This document shows, piece by piece, positions 30,275 through 40,835 of a stretch of DNA of 64,000 bases; position 1 is the first letter of the stretch; each line of letters opens with the position of its first letter. Source of the stretch: Gracilaria domingensis (Eukaryota; Rhodophyta; Florideophyceae; Gracilariales; Gracilariaceae); contig VCMS01000036.1 of assembly GCA_022539475.1 (NCBI GenBank), positions 124,001 through 188,000 on the forward strand, given 5' to 3'. The notes below the pieces were generated by a model that was not told the DNA's origin, made no database searches, and saw only the letters and a list, made by a program, of their open reading frames with translations. A program made the position numbers and the translations under genes.

Positions 30275-32065
30275 ATGGACGATGACTCGCGAAAGGACCC
30301 CGTCCCGTTCCAGGTCGGCGAGGGCTCTCGTCGCTACGTCGTCTTCAAACACGCTCACCTCGGATCCGGCCACTTTGGCGATGTCTACATGGGTGAGCAC
30401 ATCCACAGCGCCCAGAAGGTCGCCATCAAACTCGAGCATCGATCCGGCTCCATTGCGCGTCGCGAGTGGGAGGTGATGCGCTACATGAACGGCGACGGCG
30501 CCCCCAGGGTGCACTACACTGGCCACCACGGTCGCTATTATGTCATGGTCATGGATCTGCTGGGACCCACGCTGCAGAGGCTGCTGGAGAGCCGTCCCCC
30601 CCGCGGTCTGTCCTGGGATACCGTGTCTGTAATTGGCTACAAATGCGTCCAGCTCCTGCGCAAGTTGCACTCCAAGGGTTATGTGCACGGCGACGTCAAG
30701 CCGGAGAACTTCCTCTGTGCCTACTCGGAGGACAATGTCATCGACCCCAGTCGAGGGCTCTTCATGGTTGACTTGGGGCTGGCCTCCCGCTGGAGAGACC
30801 TGTCCAAACCGGGCGGCCACATTGCCTACGGCCAGCGGGTGGATCACTTTTCGGGCACCGTGCGCTACGCCTCTGTCAATGCCCATCTTGGTCGCTGGCT
30901 GTCGCGACGCGATGATTTGGAGAGCCTGGGTTACATGCTCCTGTATCTGTTTAATGGCTCTCTTCCGTGGCAGGGCTACTCTGGCGAGGACAAGAACATG
31001 CAGGTGTGCGAGACAAAGGGCCGCATGACTGTGGAGGCCATGTGCCGCGGTGCGCCAGAAGTGCTGCAATACTTCCTGGCCTACGTGCGCCAGATGAAGT
31101 TTGAGGAGTCTCCGGACTATGATTATCTAATGTTGTTGTGCGACAACAACCGTGGACTCAAGGAGGTCAAGAAGCTTTTAATTGCTCAGGAGAAAGAGCA
31201 GCTGGGCGCTGATACTTATCAGCCTATCGTCGGCTCGAAGAGAAAGCAGCGTGATCTTGATGACGTTGGCGCTCCTTTAGTGAAGAAGCACAAAGTTGTG
31301 CTTCCGAAGCGAATCAAGACCCATCAGTGGATTATTGTCTCCACAAGCGCGCGTACAAATCTCTCACCGCAGACGCAGTGCTACACCTCGCATACCTCCT
31401 ACTCCAATTTGGTGAAGGAGGTGGAGAGAAAATGGGGACTACTAATGCGGATAACAAGTCTCAACTTTGCCGGCGGCATGTGGACGGCGGTGCTCAACTC
31501 TCGCAACTCTGGTTATATGGAGCAAGCGCTACACTACTGCCATGATCCAGACTTTCCGCGGGAGTGGGTTCGTCAAAAATGGGAGCAGTCGTACTTCATT
31601 ACCTCCGTAGCCGGAAATGAAAGTTGCTGGGGCGTGGTGTGCTCCACGATGCAACGGGGTCGCAAGTACAAACAGCAATCTTACATTGTGTCGGCGACGT
31701 TCCCGTCCAAGTGGATCGCAGACAAATGGAACGCCGACTTTCATATTACTTCTATTGCAACTCAGGGTCGCTTTCAAATGCAGTGGTGTGTCGTCATGTC
31801 GCGAGGCGCGCCATACAAGGATCAGTGTGTCGAGCTAGACTTCCAGTACCCGTCTCATTCCATTCACGCTCGATGGGACGAAAACTACATGATAACCGCT
31901 GTCGCCTGCACTCAGGAGCAATGTGCGTTTGTCATGTCAAGAGGAGCAAGCTATGGAGAGGAGCAGCGGTGCACCCGTACATCACACGGCCCTCTACACA
32001 AGATACGGGAGGATTGGAACGATTCTCTATACGTGACATGTCTTTCATACGGTCGAGTAAGCTAG
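30275..32065 (+). CDS. Casein kinase 1-family kinase with HD16/EL1 (MLK/PPK)-type C-terminal domain
   Basis: An intact single-exon gene of 596 residues. The kinase domain spans about 20-310: glycine loop GSGHFGDV (30-37), VAIK lysine K52, catalytic loop HGDVKPEN (D140, K142, N145), and DLG (D166-G168) in place of DFG as in plant CK1-like kinases. The CK1-type SGTVRYASVNAHLG motif follows. A basic linker (GSKRKQRDLDDVG) with nuclear-signal character leads to a ~250-residue C-terminal domain of repeated W/Y-rich units (HQWIIVSTSAR, FPREWVRQKWEQSYFITSVA, FPSKWIADKWNADFHITSIA, HSIHARWDENYMITAVACTQ, DWNDSLYVTCLSYGRVS). This is the domain found after the kinase in rice HD16/EL1 and related plant CK1 kinases. 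The plant proteins phosphorylate flowering, light-signalling and gibberellin regulators. The role here is unknown, but it is probably a nuclear Ser/Thr kinase. It is preceded by the CpG-rich region. Confidence 0.92.
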   Translation: MDDDSRKDPVPFQVGEGSRRYVVFKHAHLGSGHFGDVYMGEHIHSAQKVAIKLEHRSGSIARREWEVMRYMNGDGAPRVHYTGHHGRYYVMVMDLLGPTLQRLLESRPPRGLSWDTVSVIGYKCVQLLRKLHSKGYVHGDVKPENFLCAYSEDNVIDPSRGLFMVDLGLASRWRDLSKPGGHIAYGQRVDHFSGTVRYASVNAHLGRWLSRRDDLESLGYMLLYLFNGSLPWQGYSGEDKNMQVCETKGRMTVEAMCRGAPEVLQYFLAYVRQMKFEESPDYDYLMLLCDNNRGLKEVKKLLIAQEKEQLGADTYQPIVGSKRKQRDLDDVGAPLVKKHKVVLPKRIKTHQWIIVSTSARTNLSPQTQCYTSHTSYSNLVKEVERKWGLLMRITSLNFAGGMWTAVLNSRNSGYMEQALHYCHDPDFPREWVRQKWEQSYFITSVAGNESCWGVVCSTMQRGRKYKQQSYIVSATFPSKWIADKWNADFHITSIATQGRFQMQWCVVMSRGAPYKDQCVELDFQYPSHSIHARWDENYMITAVACTQEQCAFVMSRGASYGEEQRCTRTSHGPLHKIREDWNDSLYVTCLSYGRVS

Positions 32066-32524
32066 GCACTACGAGAGACGCTTTTGTAAGATTGTCAGAC
32101 CACTCTACGCTTCTCCATCTTGTGCGGCCATTCATACTGAATCCTGGACCTGCACACTTCTTGTGCATGACGTTTTGATGCTATGGCGGCCTTCTGTGGG
32201 ATGGCATGTTGGTTACAGGGTTTTTCTACACTGACAAAACTGACCGGCATGCACCAACCCCAAGCTAGGTGGCCCCGTGGAGATTAGGCAGATTAGCGAC
32301 GTTGTAGTCAGTACAAAAGAGCCAAAACAAAACATTAAACCTTCGGCAACACCATGTATATTCAATCGATACTACAATCGGAACGTGTCTTGTTTTCCTC
32401 TCACGATATCACACTGATGAAACAAAATTTATGGTTGGAACGCTTTTCGTGTTCCACGCTTATGACAGTGTCTGTCCCTATGAAAGGGGGCCAACCGATC
32501 GTTAGTTCCAACGTGTTATTTGTC

Positions 32525-32825
32525 AGGCACGGGGCTTAATACGAAAGTAGACAGACCTTTCAGTGGGGAGCTGTACTGCGACGGCACCAAAAACCGCATG
32601 TCTCCCAAAAGCCGAGTCTTTGATTCAGTTGACCCACTTTTGCACGACGCCGTTTGCCAGTAAGGTCCCGATATCTTCCTGCTCGCTAAGGACTTGATCA
32701 ATTGTATGTAGCCAACCAGCGTTGTCCAGCGGTCTGCTGAAGCCCTCTATTAGGAGTTGCACTCTCTCGTATTTATTCCCTGTAGTGGAAGGTCCAGCAG
32801 TATGCCGTTTTGAGTTGCGCAACAA
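32525..32825 (-). pseudogene. Unknown gene fragment with in-frame TGA
   Basis: Minus-strand text runs from 32825 (LLRNSKRHTAG, then KYERVQLLIEGFSRPLDNAG and LLANGVVQKWVN) to a TGA at 32625-32627. It continues in the same frame with IKDSAFGRHAVFGAVAVQLP to a stop at about 32535. Both sides of the stop have normal amino-acid composition, so this looks like the end of a real gene interrupted by one nonsense change. I do not recognise it. The rest of 32066-33358 shows no other coding sign except a chance frame at 32967-33164. Confidence 0.3.
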
Positions 32826-33358
32826 ATCGATTTTGCGTCATAAAACTTCATGAAGCCAGACTGGCAACTGTTCACATGAGCCGCTTTGTTATTAGATGGT
32901 CTGCATTGATGTTGTTTGATCATCATGACTTACGGTTCCGTTTTTAGAAAGATTCGGTAGCGTTACGTGCCCCACTTTAATTTGTTCGAGAACAGAGGTT
33001 TTAGATGGCTACTGTATCCTACCTTCCACTTGGGTTACACTGCGAAGCGGGAATTGCGGCAGGGTCAGGGGGTCATAGACGCCTGGAGTAAAGACGAAGA
33101 AGACGTTTATCGCGGTCAAGAACACTACCCACATTCATGTTTCTTGCTTTGTGCTCGAACATGAGGCTCCACAGGAAAGAGGGAGCGCAGATTTTTTTTT
33201 TTTAACGAAGACTCCCTGGACACAAGGGTATGTTTCATCTGCTTTGACCGGTGCTTCAGTGCCGAGATTAGAGGGTGTATGCCACAAGAGCGCATCAACT
33301 ACCTCCTGTTTTCCTTCGAATCATAATGAAAGATGAGCTTTACCGTTGTGTATGGTTC

Positions 33359-34293
33359 TCAATAATGCGGTACTAGGTCGAGGGCTTGGAGGAGAGGGAC
33401 CGTAACCTGGCAACATGAATCACGCACATGAGTTCGGTTTGCAACTGTGTGTGTCTGTCTGAGTTTAGTTTTTTGTCTTTGCATCAACAGGTACATCATG
33501 CAAAGGTTGGGCTTTACAAATTCAGCTTGTAAGAAGATTCTATTCATCCACAGCTTTTCCTTGCGATTCTCAATCACTCCCGAAACTCTTCGCATGTACA
33601 CCTCTTCAAAACTTCCCTCATGAGAATAAGCAACGTGTCTTCGTCAAAGAAGAAAGAAAGAGTTTTGTCCTGACGGACAAAGTAGTTGTCGACAATTCTA
33701 TTCCGCGACGCAAACCGATTCTGGGCCAAATCACCAGTTGCATAGTCATGGAACAATAGCCTTGCTCCAGGCTTGAGGACGGCGTACAAGTTCCATATGC
33801 CATATGCTTGCTTGGTCGGTGGCACAGCCCTTAAGACAAAAACAAGCAAGCAGTAGTCGAGCATGGCATCCGACAAAACACCGCGCTGTCGCAGATCAAT
33901 GGCCCTGAGCGGCTCGGTGCAGAAGTCCCACACAAAAGCTCTCCTTCGATTCTCATCGTACTGAACTCCTGATTAAGGGGGTAACTGCGGTGAGGGCGAA
34001 ATCAGAAGCATAGATAAACAACGACTGATTGACATCCAAAAGCGGGAATGCACAGTTTGCTACGCCGCAACCAACCTCCAACACGATCTTCATCTCTTGC
34101 GAAGCGTCAGCGAGACACGGGAAACCATCTGTGGACTCGGTAGCAGTCCAGTGGCGGTCTTTGAAAAAGTTGGTTGAGTTGCGTTGTAGAATTTATCCCA
34201 GTTCTTCGACGAGTCGTTTTCGTACTTTCCAGCCCAGAATGCAAATACGCCAGTCTGCATCTGAGCTGACCGGTAAAGCTCAGGATCCATGAT
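33359..34293 (-). pseudogene. METTL2/6/8-type tRNA m3C methyltransferase, frameshifted
   Basis: Reading the minus strand across three frames gives an almost complete METTL6-like enzyme. The pieces are SKNWDKFYNATQP, (shift near 34175) NFFKDRHWTATE, IVLEVGCGVANCAFPLL (the SAM-binding motif I), DVNQSLFIYASDFALTAV, (shift near 33960) YDENRRRAFVWDFCTEPL, LDYCLLVFVLRAVPPTKQAY, KPGARLLFHDYATGDLAQNR, VRQDKTLSFFFDEDTL, and after a third shift near 33595 VYMRRVSGVIENRKEKLWMN then RIFLQAEFVKPN. These enzymes make 3-methylcytidine at tRNA position 32. Three single-base shifts without stops in the conserved blocks suggest a young pseudogene or uncorrected sequencing indels. If the indels are errors, the gene would be functional. 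Confidence 0.75.
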
Positions 34294-34566
34294 GCTTTAT
34301 GCCCGCTCACAAAGCGTAGGTTGAAGTGGAATGAGACTGAAACTGAGCAGAGCTATCGATTCGCCGCTGCGCACGAATTTCTGAGTGGCAAAGTCGCTTC
34401 ATTCGTAGGTTCCTCGCGATACCGAACACATGGAACTCGAGGGATGAACCATGCGCGGAAGAACAACTCAGCGGTAACGTTGCGAAGTTTACAATTCCCA
34501 ACGATGACAATTGAATTGGGCGGTCGAAGCTTTCAAAACAGATATTTATTTTAGCTCACGAGAGTA

Positions 34567-35248
34567 CTACTCAACACTAGGCCCTCTATCCGCAGACCGG
34601 GTCAGAGACCAACAATCCCGTTGGATGTGGCCTCTTTTCCCACACCGCCAACATTTGACGCGATTGCGTCTTCTATTCTGCAAGGGATTCTCGACCTCTA
34701 CGGCTTCACGGTCACTGCTCTGTGCATTCAGAGGCTCGACATCATCGTCTCTGACACTCAGCTTCAAACTAGCTGGCACCAACGTTGCGTCCTTGAGCAG
34801 TGAATGGTAGTTCTCTCTAGTGTAACATCCCGGTTTAGATTCCGGTGTCATGACTATGCCTCGGAGCTTAAAAACTGCGGAAGTATCAACGTGGGATCCA
34901 CGTTGTTTCTGCGTGTTGATTTTTGAACTTCCGAGCAACATGCCCGCCATACCCAACACCATAATCCCATCCAAGACCCACATTGCTTGCTGCATTATTG
35001 AAGCTTGGTACTAATGTTGACGTTGCTTAATGTGAATGTGAGGGAATTTGAAGACTGTGATAAGCAGCAACAAGTGAAGAACGAACGCGATCGGGGAGAA
35101 CGAGCTTAAGTAGCAAAAAGTCAATGTCAGTTCGAGGATCCGCGAACAGCAGATTCACGGTGACCTTCAATTCTAACAATCCATGGAAACTGCGTTCATA
35201 GCGCAGCACGGAGAACACAATTGTAAGTGAGGGGGTGATATTGCGCAC
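34567..35248 (-). pseudogene. Retrotransposon gag-like fragment with CCHC zinc knuckle
   Basis: The minus-strand frame 34995-34567 contains CWRCGKRGHIQRDCW, a C-x2-C-x4-H-x4-C zinc knuckle as in gag nucleocapsid parts of Ty1/copia and Ty3/gypsy elements, preceded by a basic stretch (NRRRNRVK). Just upstream, frame 35248-35027 (LLELKVTVNLLFADPRTDID, LPDRVRSSLVAAYHSLQ) has gag-like helical character in another phase. No protease, integrase or reverse transcriptase is found nearby and no LTR pair was recognised. It is likely a degraded gag remnant. A cellular CCHC protein is the alternative. Confidence 0.5.
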
Positions 35249-37196
35249 CCACGGGGCAGCTTCTGCTGGGGGTAATGGGCGAACCTCGAATTATCCCAGG
35301 ACTCACTTGAGATAGGCTAAGACCTTGAGACTAATGAATGATGACATATTTTTGCCGGGCTTCCTATCCAGACGAAAAGCGAAGAGGGCACATACAATGC
35401 TCTTGCCTCGGATATACCAACGTACCAGTTTCATTGCGCTTGTGAAGTTCACGATAGAAGTAGCCCGTAGGTAGACTGCGATTCAAATGTACAAGTGAAG
35501 ACTGGAAGTAAGCGACGGTCTCAAGAATGATTGTGTTCGTGCATTTTTCGAAAAGAACTTCAAGACAACAAAAATCTCTTGACAATATAGAAAGTATAGA
35601 ACGAAGAAAGCAAAATGTTACCCTGTATACAATAAGCAGGGAACAAAAGCATCTTGAAGCTCGCTGCTCTTGTATCCTCGGTTCTGGGCGGTAGAGAGAG
35701 GCTCACAAGCTCCATCGTTTCACTGCTCACTTCCTCACACGCATTGGTCCATATCTCTCAAATTGCCAAAACACGCCCTGGAGGGTGCACCCCCTATTTA
35801 CATGCAGAGAGTTCTCGATACCAAAATGTCGGCCGTAGCTGCCTGGGAAGGACATGCCTTCTTCTTCTTCTTCTTCTTCTTCTCTTAACGGCCCGCTGTC
35901 ACTAATTACAAAGCAGCAGCAACACCACTTCTAAGCCAAAAGTAACCTTCTATTATGCAAAAGGCAAAAATCTTCGAACGCCACTGTTTAATCATTTCTA
36001 TCAAGGTGATATCTATCTTCCGGATAACAAAAATAATAGATGACGACTTACGGGTATCTGCGAATTCGGTGGGTACCAGCGCAAACTTAGCGCGATCACT
36101 CGAAACTTGGAGATTGGCGCTACTACTATTGCCGATCATGTAGATTGCTATAGACAGAGCATGGTCGACGACCCACCTAGAAAGGACATTGTTTGGTTCT
36201 GAGGGGGTATGTACGTGTCGAGCGGCAGCGGAGGATATTGATATTGGTGTAGTTTTATTGTCCGTCCGAAATGCATTCGGGTGCATGCCAAAATCATTGA
36301 CTGCTCTCAGCGTGGAACCTTGAATATCTTCGGAATTAGTCTCCAACAGTGCAGACGCAGCAGCCATTATCCTGGGCCGTCATACATGATGCACTCTGCA
36401 CGACAGACAACGAATTCACACCGATCGGCTTTGACGTACATGGGGGTGCCGGCACATCGACAAGACTTCTGTCGCAGAGTAGCAGAGTACACCGGCGGCA
36501 TGCGAGGCTCCAATCCCATTACTGAATACCACTCTCTGATGCTACGTCTCGAAAGGACGGTTCTGCAGCTCACAGCTGTAGCTGTCAACCGCCGACACTT
36601 TGACCTTCCACACGGGGGCAACGCGGCGCCGTAGTCGCAGAGCCGATCCGTTTCTTCTACAAGTAAAGGCCTCATTCATTCATGCACAAAAGGGATAAGG
36701 ATACTCAGTGTCGGTACCGTCCCCGACGGTGGCCTGACCGAAAAGGGTTTCTATCTACCAACAGTCAGTCCTTTTCGAGCTTGCTTTCGCCGAGCCCGAA
36801 ATGTAACAAACACCGTTGGGCCCATACATGCTTGCGTGCGCTTCCTTTCGGGATTGCAAAGAAACCTCCCCGTCACCATTTCATTTAAATAAGCAAGAGC
36901 AATCGCAAGTCCTACGTAACACAGCTATTGCAATACTGATTGTAAAACAATATCAGATTGCAATCCCGATCTCAGCAATAGCACAAATGGTAGGATTGAT
37001 TGCGCGAGGTGCAATCCTCAGCAGTCGAATTCCAGAACCCCTTCTCCGCGATCGAACCTGTGCGGCCAATATGACAGAGTTGCAAGTGCAATATGATACA
37101 ACGTTCGTCGTTAATCTGCTTCGCTCAACTGACGTAATTCTGTCATGAAGCCTTATATAGTTTCCACTCCGTACATGCTGCCTCTCTGCGCCTATA
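35249..37196. other. Mostly non-coding interval with one weak frame
   Basis: No firm gene. A minus-strand frame at 35906-36367 (MAAASALLETNSEDIQGSTL..., 153 codons, one hydrophobic segment) has ordinary composition but no recognised domain. A (TTC)n microsatellite lies at about 35861-35884. Short open frames at 36281-37148 overlap on both strands and look fortuitous. Confidence 0.35.
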
Positions 37197-38712
37197 GTGC
37201 CACTCACAGACAGGCAATTCAAAATGATCGTTCTACCCATAAGGGTGGCGCTCGTTTCCGTCATAATTACACTTGCTATGGATGTCATTACCACAATCCT
37301 AGAAAAGTTTTTCGTCCCAGCATTCAACAAGAAGATTACGCGAGAAAATATAAGGAAAGGTAAATCTACCCGACTTCATTTCAGTGCCATAACGAAGACC
37401 CTTCCCGGTGTTCTATTGTCTGCCAAGAGCTCTTGGATTGTCAGATTTGCAGCAATCGCACTCATAGCGTTATTGACAGCGTCTGAGGCTCTCCTGATCG
37501 AAACAACCGTGAACAACCACGATCCACCAAATGACCGCACCGTTTCGTGGCAGCTCAAGTCGAATGTTAATGACAGCTTGATCATTGTCAAACCCGACGC
37601 AACGATGCATACATCATGGACCGGAGACTTGGCAATCGTACAAGGCTGCTCGCGTATAGAAAATGAACATCTTATCCTCGTCAATGGCGCGTTTACGGTT
37701 CATGAAAATATCACTAGGGAAAGTGTGACCGACCCGGCAAGACCTTCATCGCAGGCCTCGATTAAGTGCCAGGATGGGGTCAGTGCGGAGAAAGGGACAG
37801 AAATACGAGTAGAAGCGGATTTGGAATGGAGCTTTTTGGAAAAAAGGCTACAATCCGCGCAGCTCTCCATCGATGTCATTTCGCAATTTCCCCTCGAGAA
37901 AAAAGACACAAGATTTTTTGATTCATTTGGGTTTTCCAATTCTCAGGTCGAATTTAGCGTTGTTACGTTCATGATTCAAATGGATGCAGAACCAGAACCC
38001 AGAGAATACGAAATGGCTTGTGACGAGAGAGAACCACCAGGTGGTGTTACTGTCGCTATGGAGGAGCGTTCGCGTCGCGTACTCTCAATAGACCCTCTAC
38101 TTGAGTTTTGGTATCACACCTGTCTAGCCGTAGAGATCAACAGGAGTAATGACACATATAAGCACATGAGAGTGGTCTCCATGACCAGCGAAGACGCGTA
38201 CGTACTAAACGGGATACCTATGGCTGCCCTATGGCAAGATCGGTCGGAGAACCTTATCAAGACTGATGTGGGATTATCCAGCTAATTTCGAAGATGACTT
38301 GGTTAAGACGTACTCGTTACTTCGTTCCTTGCTAAGAGCTGATGTTAAGGGCACCGAAGAAATTATTAATTCTACTACTACAGGGACCCAGATAACAACA
38401 CAAGCTGGTATTCTGCTAATCGTGGCAGGTGTTCTGTTTTTCGCCTTTTTATTCAGCTCGCTTTTCCTGCTCCTAAATAATCGCAAGAGTTCATTTCGCC
38501 TGAACCTTGGCCTCAACGGACTTTCGGCTATTCTGCAGGAAGAAAGAAATCCATCAGATAACTCTGCATTGCCGGATGGTAAAGCAGAATTGGGTGTGTT
38601 CCAAACGGGTATCAATCAGGCTCACTTTGGACCAGTTCCAGCTGATAGTATGATTGTAGGCGGTAACCAAATCGATGAGATTAGAGTTGACGGAAATTAT
38701 GTCACCGTTTAG
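37197..38712 (+). pseudogene. Unknown two-to-three-span membrane protein, one frameshift
   Basis: Frame 37197-38285 encodes a hydrophobic N-terminus (MIVLPIRVALVSVIITLAMD, WIVRFAAIALIALLTASEAL) and a long extracellular or lumenal-looking region with N-glycosylation sequons (NDS, NIT, NRS, NDT). It stops at TAA 38283-38285. The adjacent frame 38266-38712 continues with MWDYPANFEDDLVKTYSLLR, a strong span (GILLIVAGVLFFAFLFSSLF) and a short tail, ending GNYVTV. Overlap of the two frames at 38266-38285 and matching topology suggest one protein of ~500 residues split by a 1-base shift. No family recognised. It converges with the minus-strand membrane-protein gene that follows. Confidence 0.5.
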
Positions 38713-40022
38713 GGCGTGCCTAGAGGGTGCATTTGCGGTACTGACAGGACACTTGCCGCTGCGGCAACCAGCCAGTCTTCCCACGTAAATGCACAATTCC
38801 GCATCGAAAAGATTCCCGTGTTGAGGACCGGTGGCCCATCTCGAGATTTGAGGCTGTGAAGAACGTCGCACAGTATCGCTTGCTGTCAAATCGGCGTTCT
38901 CTTGAGAGCTCAGGTTCTCAATAGCAAGGTGGGCTGGAAGAGGAACCGAAAACACCTCTCTTGTTAACGGTGAAGGATCATTGTCCCAAACAAAGGGTGC
39001 ATCACCGTTGGAGGTTTCATCGTTGCATCTTTGAATCGTGATGTTAAGCTCCCTCTCTAACTGTACATCCCAGTCCTCCACATCTTCATCTCCAAAGTCT
39101 CCGAAATCACCCATATTATATTCGAATGAAAAGACGATCTGATTCGTGCGGGTAGTCGACATGTTGTCCGTTTCAATCTCATCACCTTGCGAAATGTTCT
39201 TAGTGATCATATCGATATCGTATTGTTCGCGGAGCTTAGTGCCCATTTCTTTTATACGCGCACGGACGCTCGATGCACCTTTGATAGCATCTGTATACCC
39301 GAAGGCCGTGGCGACAAGAGCCAAACCGACCATTTCCGCTGCGACCGGAAATGAACTCATTTCGCCAAGCCTGAGAACCGTAGTCCACATAGCCACCACG
39401 AGCAAAGGGAGTGAAAATAAACAGAACCGAATGAACGGAGTATCAAGTGACGGTATAAGAGGAAGATTAGTGACGCCCACCATCCGCGAAATGCTCTCAT
39501 TAATGTACTCGCAATAGAGGCGAACAGCCAGGTCGTGGTCTTGAAGCTCGTAGGAAAGCTCAGCTTGGACGACTCGCAACCAAGCTGCCACCATACGCCA
39601 CGCTGTTGAAGGGCACCAATATCATTCCGACGCTCCGGACGATTCGACAGTTCCACAGCGTGGGCCATGGCGTGCTTGACAGCCCCCCCAGCCCCATCCA
39701 TGGCGCCGACCGTCTGATGAGTTAGAACGATGTTTACGAGTAATAGAAAGCGCAAAACGCAAACGAGCAGATTGAGTTTTATCACGTCGTAAATGAGCGC
39801 AATCAAGCTTCCAAAGTAGAACATCCAAAGCCGAATCCAAGCTGTGAGCGGCCATAGCGGCAATATCATCATCACGTGCAGGCATATATGTGGCCCTTGT
39901 GCGATGCACCAACGATATGGGGCCTCCAGAATCGCGCACCAGAGCATCGAGAAGAACGCGAATGTTTGCGCTTTCGTCCGAGTTGGGAAACCAGCCAGGG
40001 ATGACTTACCGGTGAAAAACAA
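38554..40022 (-). pseudogene. Unknown multi-pass membrane protein, one frameshift
   Basis: The minus frame from 40022 (MFFTGKSSLAGFPTRTKAQT) carries several hydrophobic segments (LHVMMILPLWPLTAWIRLWM, LLVCVLRFLLLVNIVL). It should pass near 39590 into the frame 39594-38554, which continues with DLAVRLYCEYINESISRMVG, FIRFCLFSLPLLVVAMWTTV, VAAEMVGLALVATAFGY and an acidic region (DFGDFGDEDVEDWD). I considered bestrophin because of the CEY-NESISRM-V text, but the pore motif is not visible, so the family stays open. The last ~150 bp overlap the plus-strand gene and may be beyond the real C-terminus. One frameshift separates the halves. Confidence 0.45.
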
Positions 40023-40162
40023 GCCGAATACTCTTCGGCATGAAAGATTCAGTGAGTAAAAGCGGCCTTGCCGCTCGTGTCGCAGTGAAATTTACTGAGT
40101 GAACCGCGCTCCGCAACTTCGCGGCCATCGGATCAACCGAGCCGCGGCATCATGCGCGCAGT

Positions 40163-40519
40163 GTGTCGGGCGTCACTGCCACCGCCTTTGCATTTGTTTT
40201 TCCCATAACGCTGCACGAGCAGCGCCTACAATGGCGGTTTGCGTGCGGGCCAAGCGCATCGCGCGTCGTCGTCGAGTGCGGTGCGTTTGTGGACGCGTCG
40301 CCTCCCGCCGCACGTCGTTCCTTCGGCGGCTTCAACAAGGTGTACGAGCGCGACGTCACCGCCGTGCCCGCGTTGGATGTACCGCCGCAGCCGCCGTCGC
40401 CGCCGACGACAGAGTCGCCCAAGAGGCAGAAGCCGCTCAAGCGTGTGTCTGCTGCAGGCGACGCTTTGCCCCGTGTCAAGTCCGTCATTCGGAAGAGGTC
40501 GTTTCATGATGGGTGTTAG
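40163..40519 (+). CDS. Hypothetical small basic/proline-rich protein (118 aa)
   Basis: A GC-rich plus-strand frame starting MSGVTATAFAF (the start is not an ATG in the sequence; GTG at 40163) and ending VIRKRSFHDGC. Its middle is Pro/Ser-rich (PPQPPSPPTTESPKRQKP) with a Lys/Arg nuclear-signal-like patch. Competing frames are open on both strands because of GC content. No domain. Downstream, 40520-40835 has no gene. Confidence 0.3.
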   Translation: MSGVTATAFAFVFPITLHEQRLQWRFACGPSASRVVVECGAFVDASPPAARRSFGGFNKVYERDVTAVPALDVPPQPPSPPTTESPKRQKPLKRVSAAGDALPRVKSVIRKRSFHDGC

Positions 40520-40835
40520 CCACGAATCAGGGGTATAGCCTCTCAGTGGAACTAAGTGACAGACACACAAACAGGGTGGAGCTCGTGAAGCTGCATACGA
40601 TAATCTGCTTCGCGACTCTGTCACAGCTCGATACTCTAACGTTTACACCATAGCCATTGGTAGGATCTCAGACTGCTCTTTCGGGCTCACATAAATACTA
40701 ACGGCAACTTCGTAGATGCGTTGTGAGCAAGAGTTCCGTTATGTTACCGTCAAGTTCTCAACAGAAACGGACAACGAAAAACAACAGTAGAGGAAACTGT
40801 AGAACACACTCAACTAAGATTTATAATCACCCAAT

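Noticed and set aside
28626-30476. Several long open frames (up to ~370 codons) in both directions rich in Arg, Ala and Pro
   Set aside because: They arise because the GC/CpG block and the C-rich stretch contain almost no stop codons in any frame. Composition is monotone, frames overlap on both strands, and some overlap the real CK1 coding sequence.
30122-31069. 315-codon minus-strand frame opposite the CK1 gene
   Set aside because: Antisense shadow of a clearly conserved kinase domain; no domain of its own.
38554-40022. Bestrophin-family chloride channel
   Set aside because: One stretch (CEYINESISRMV) is reminiscent, but the bestrophin pore and C-terminal motifs are not visible.
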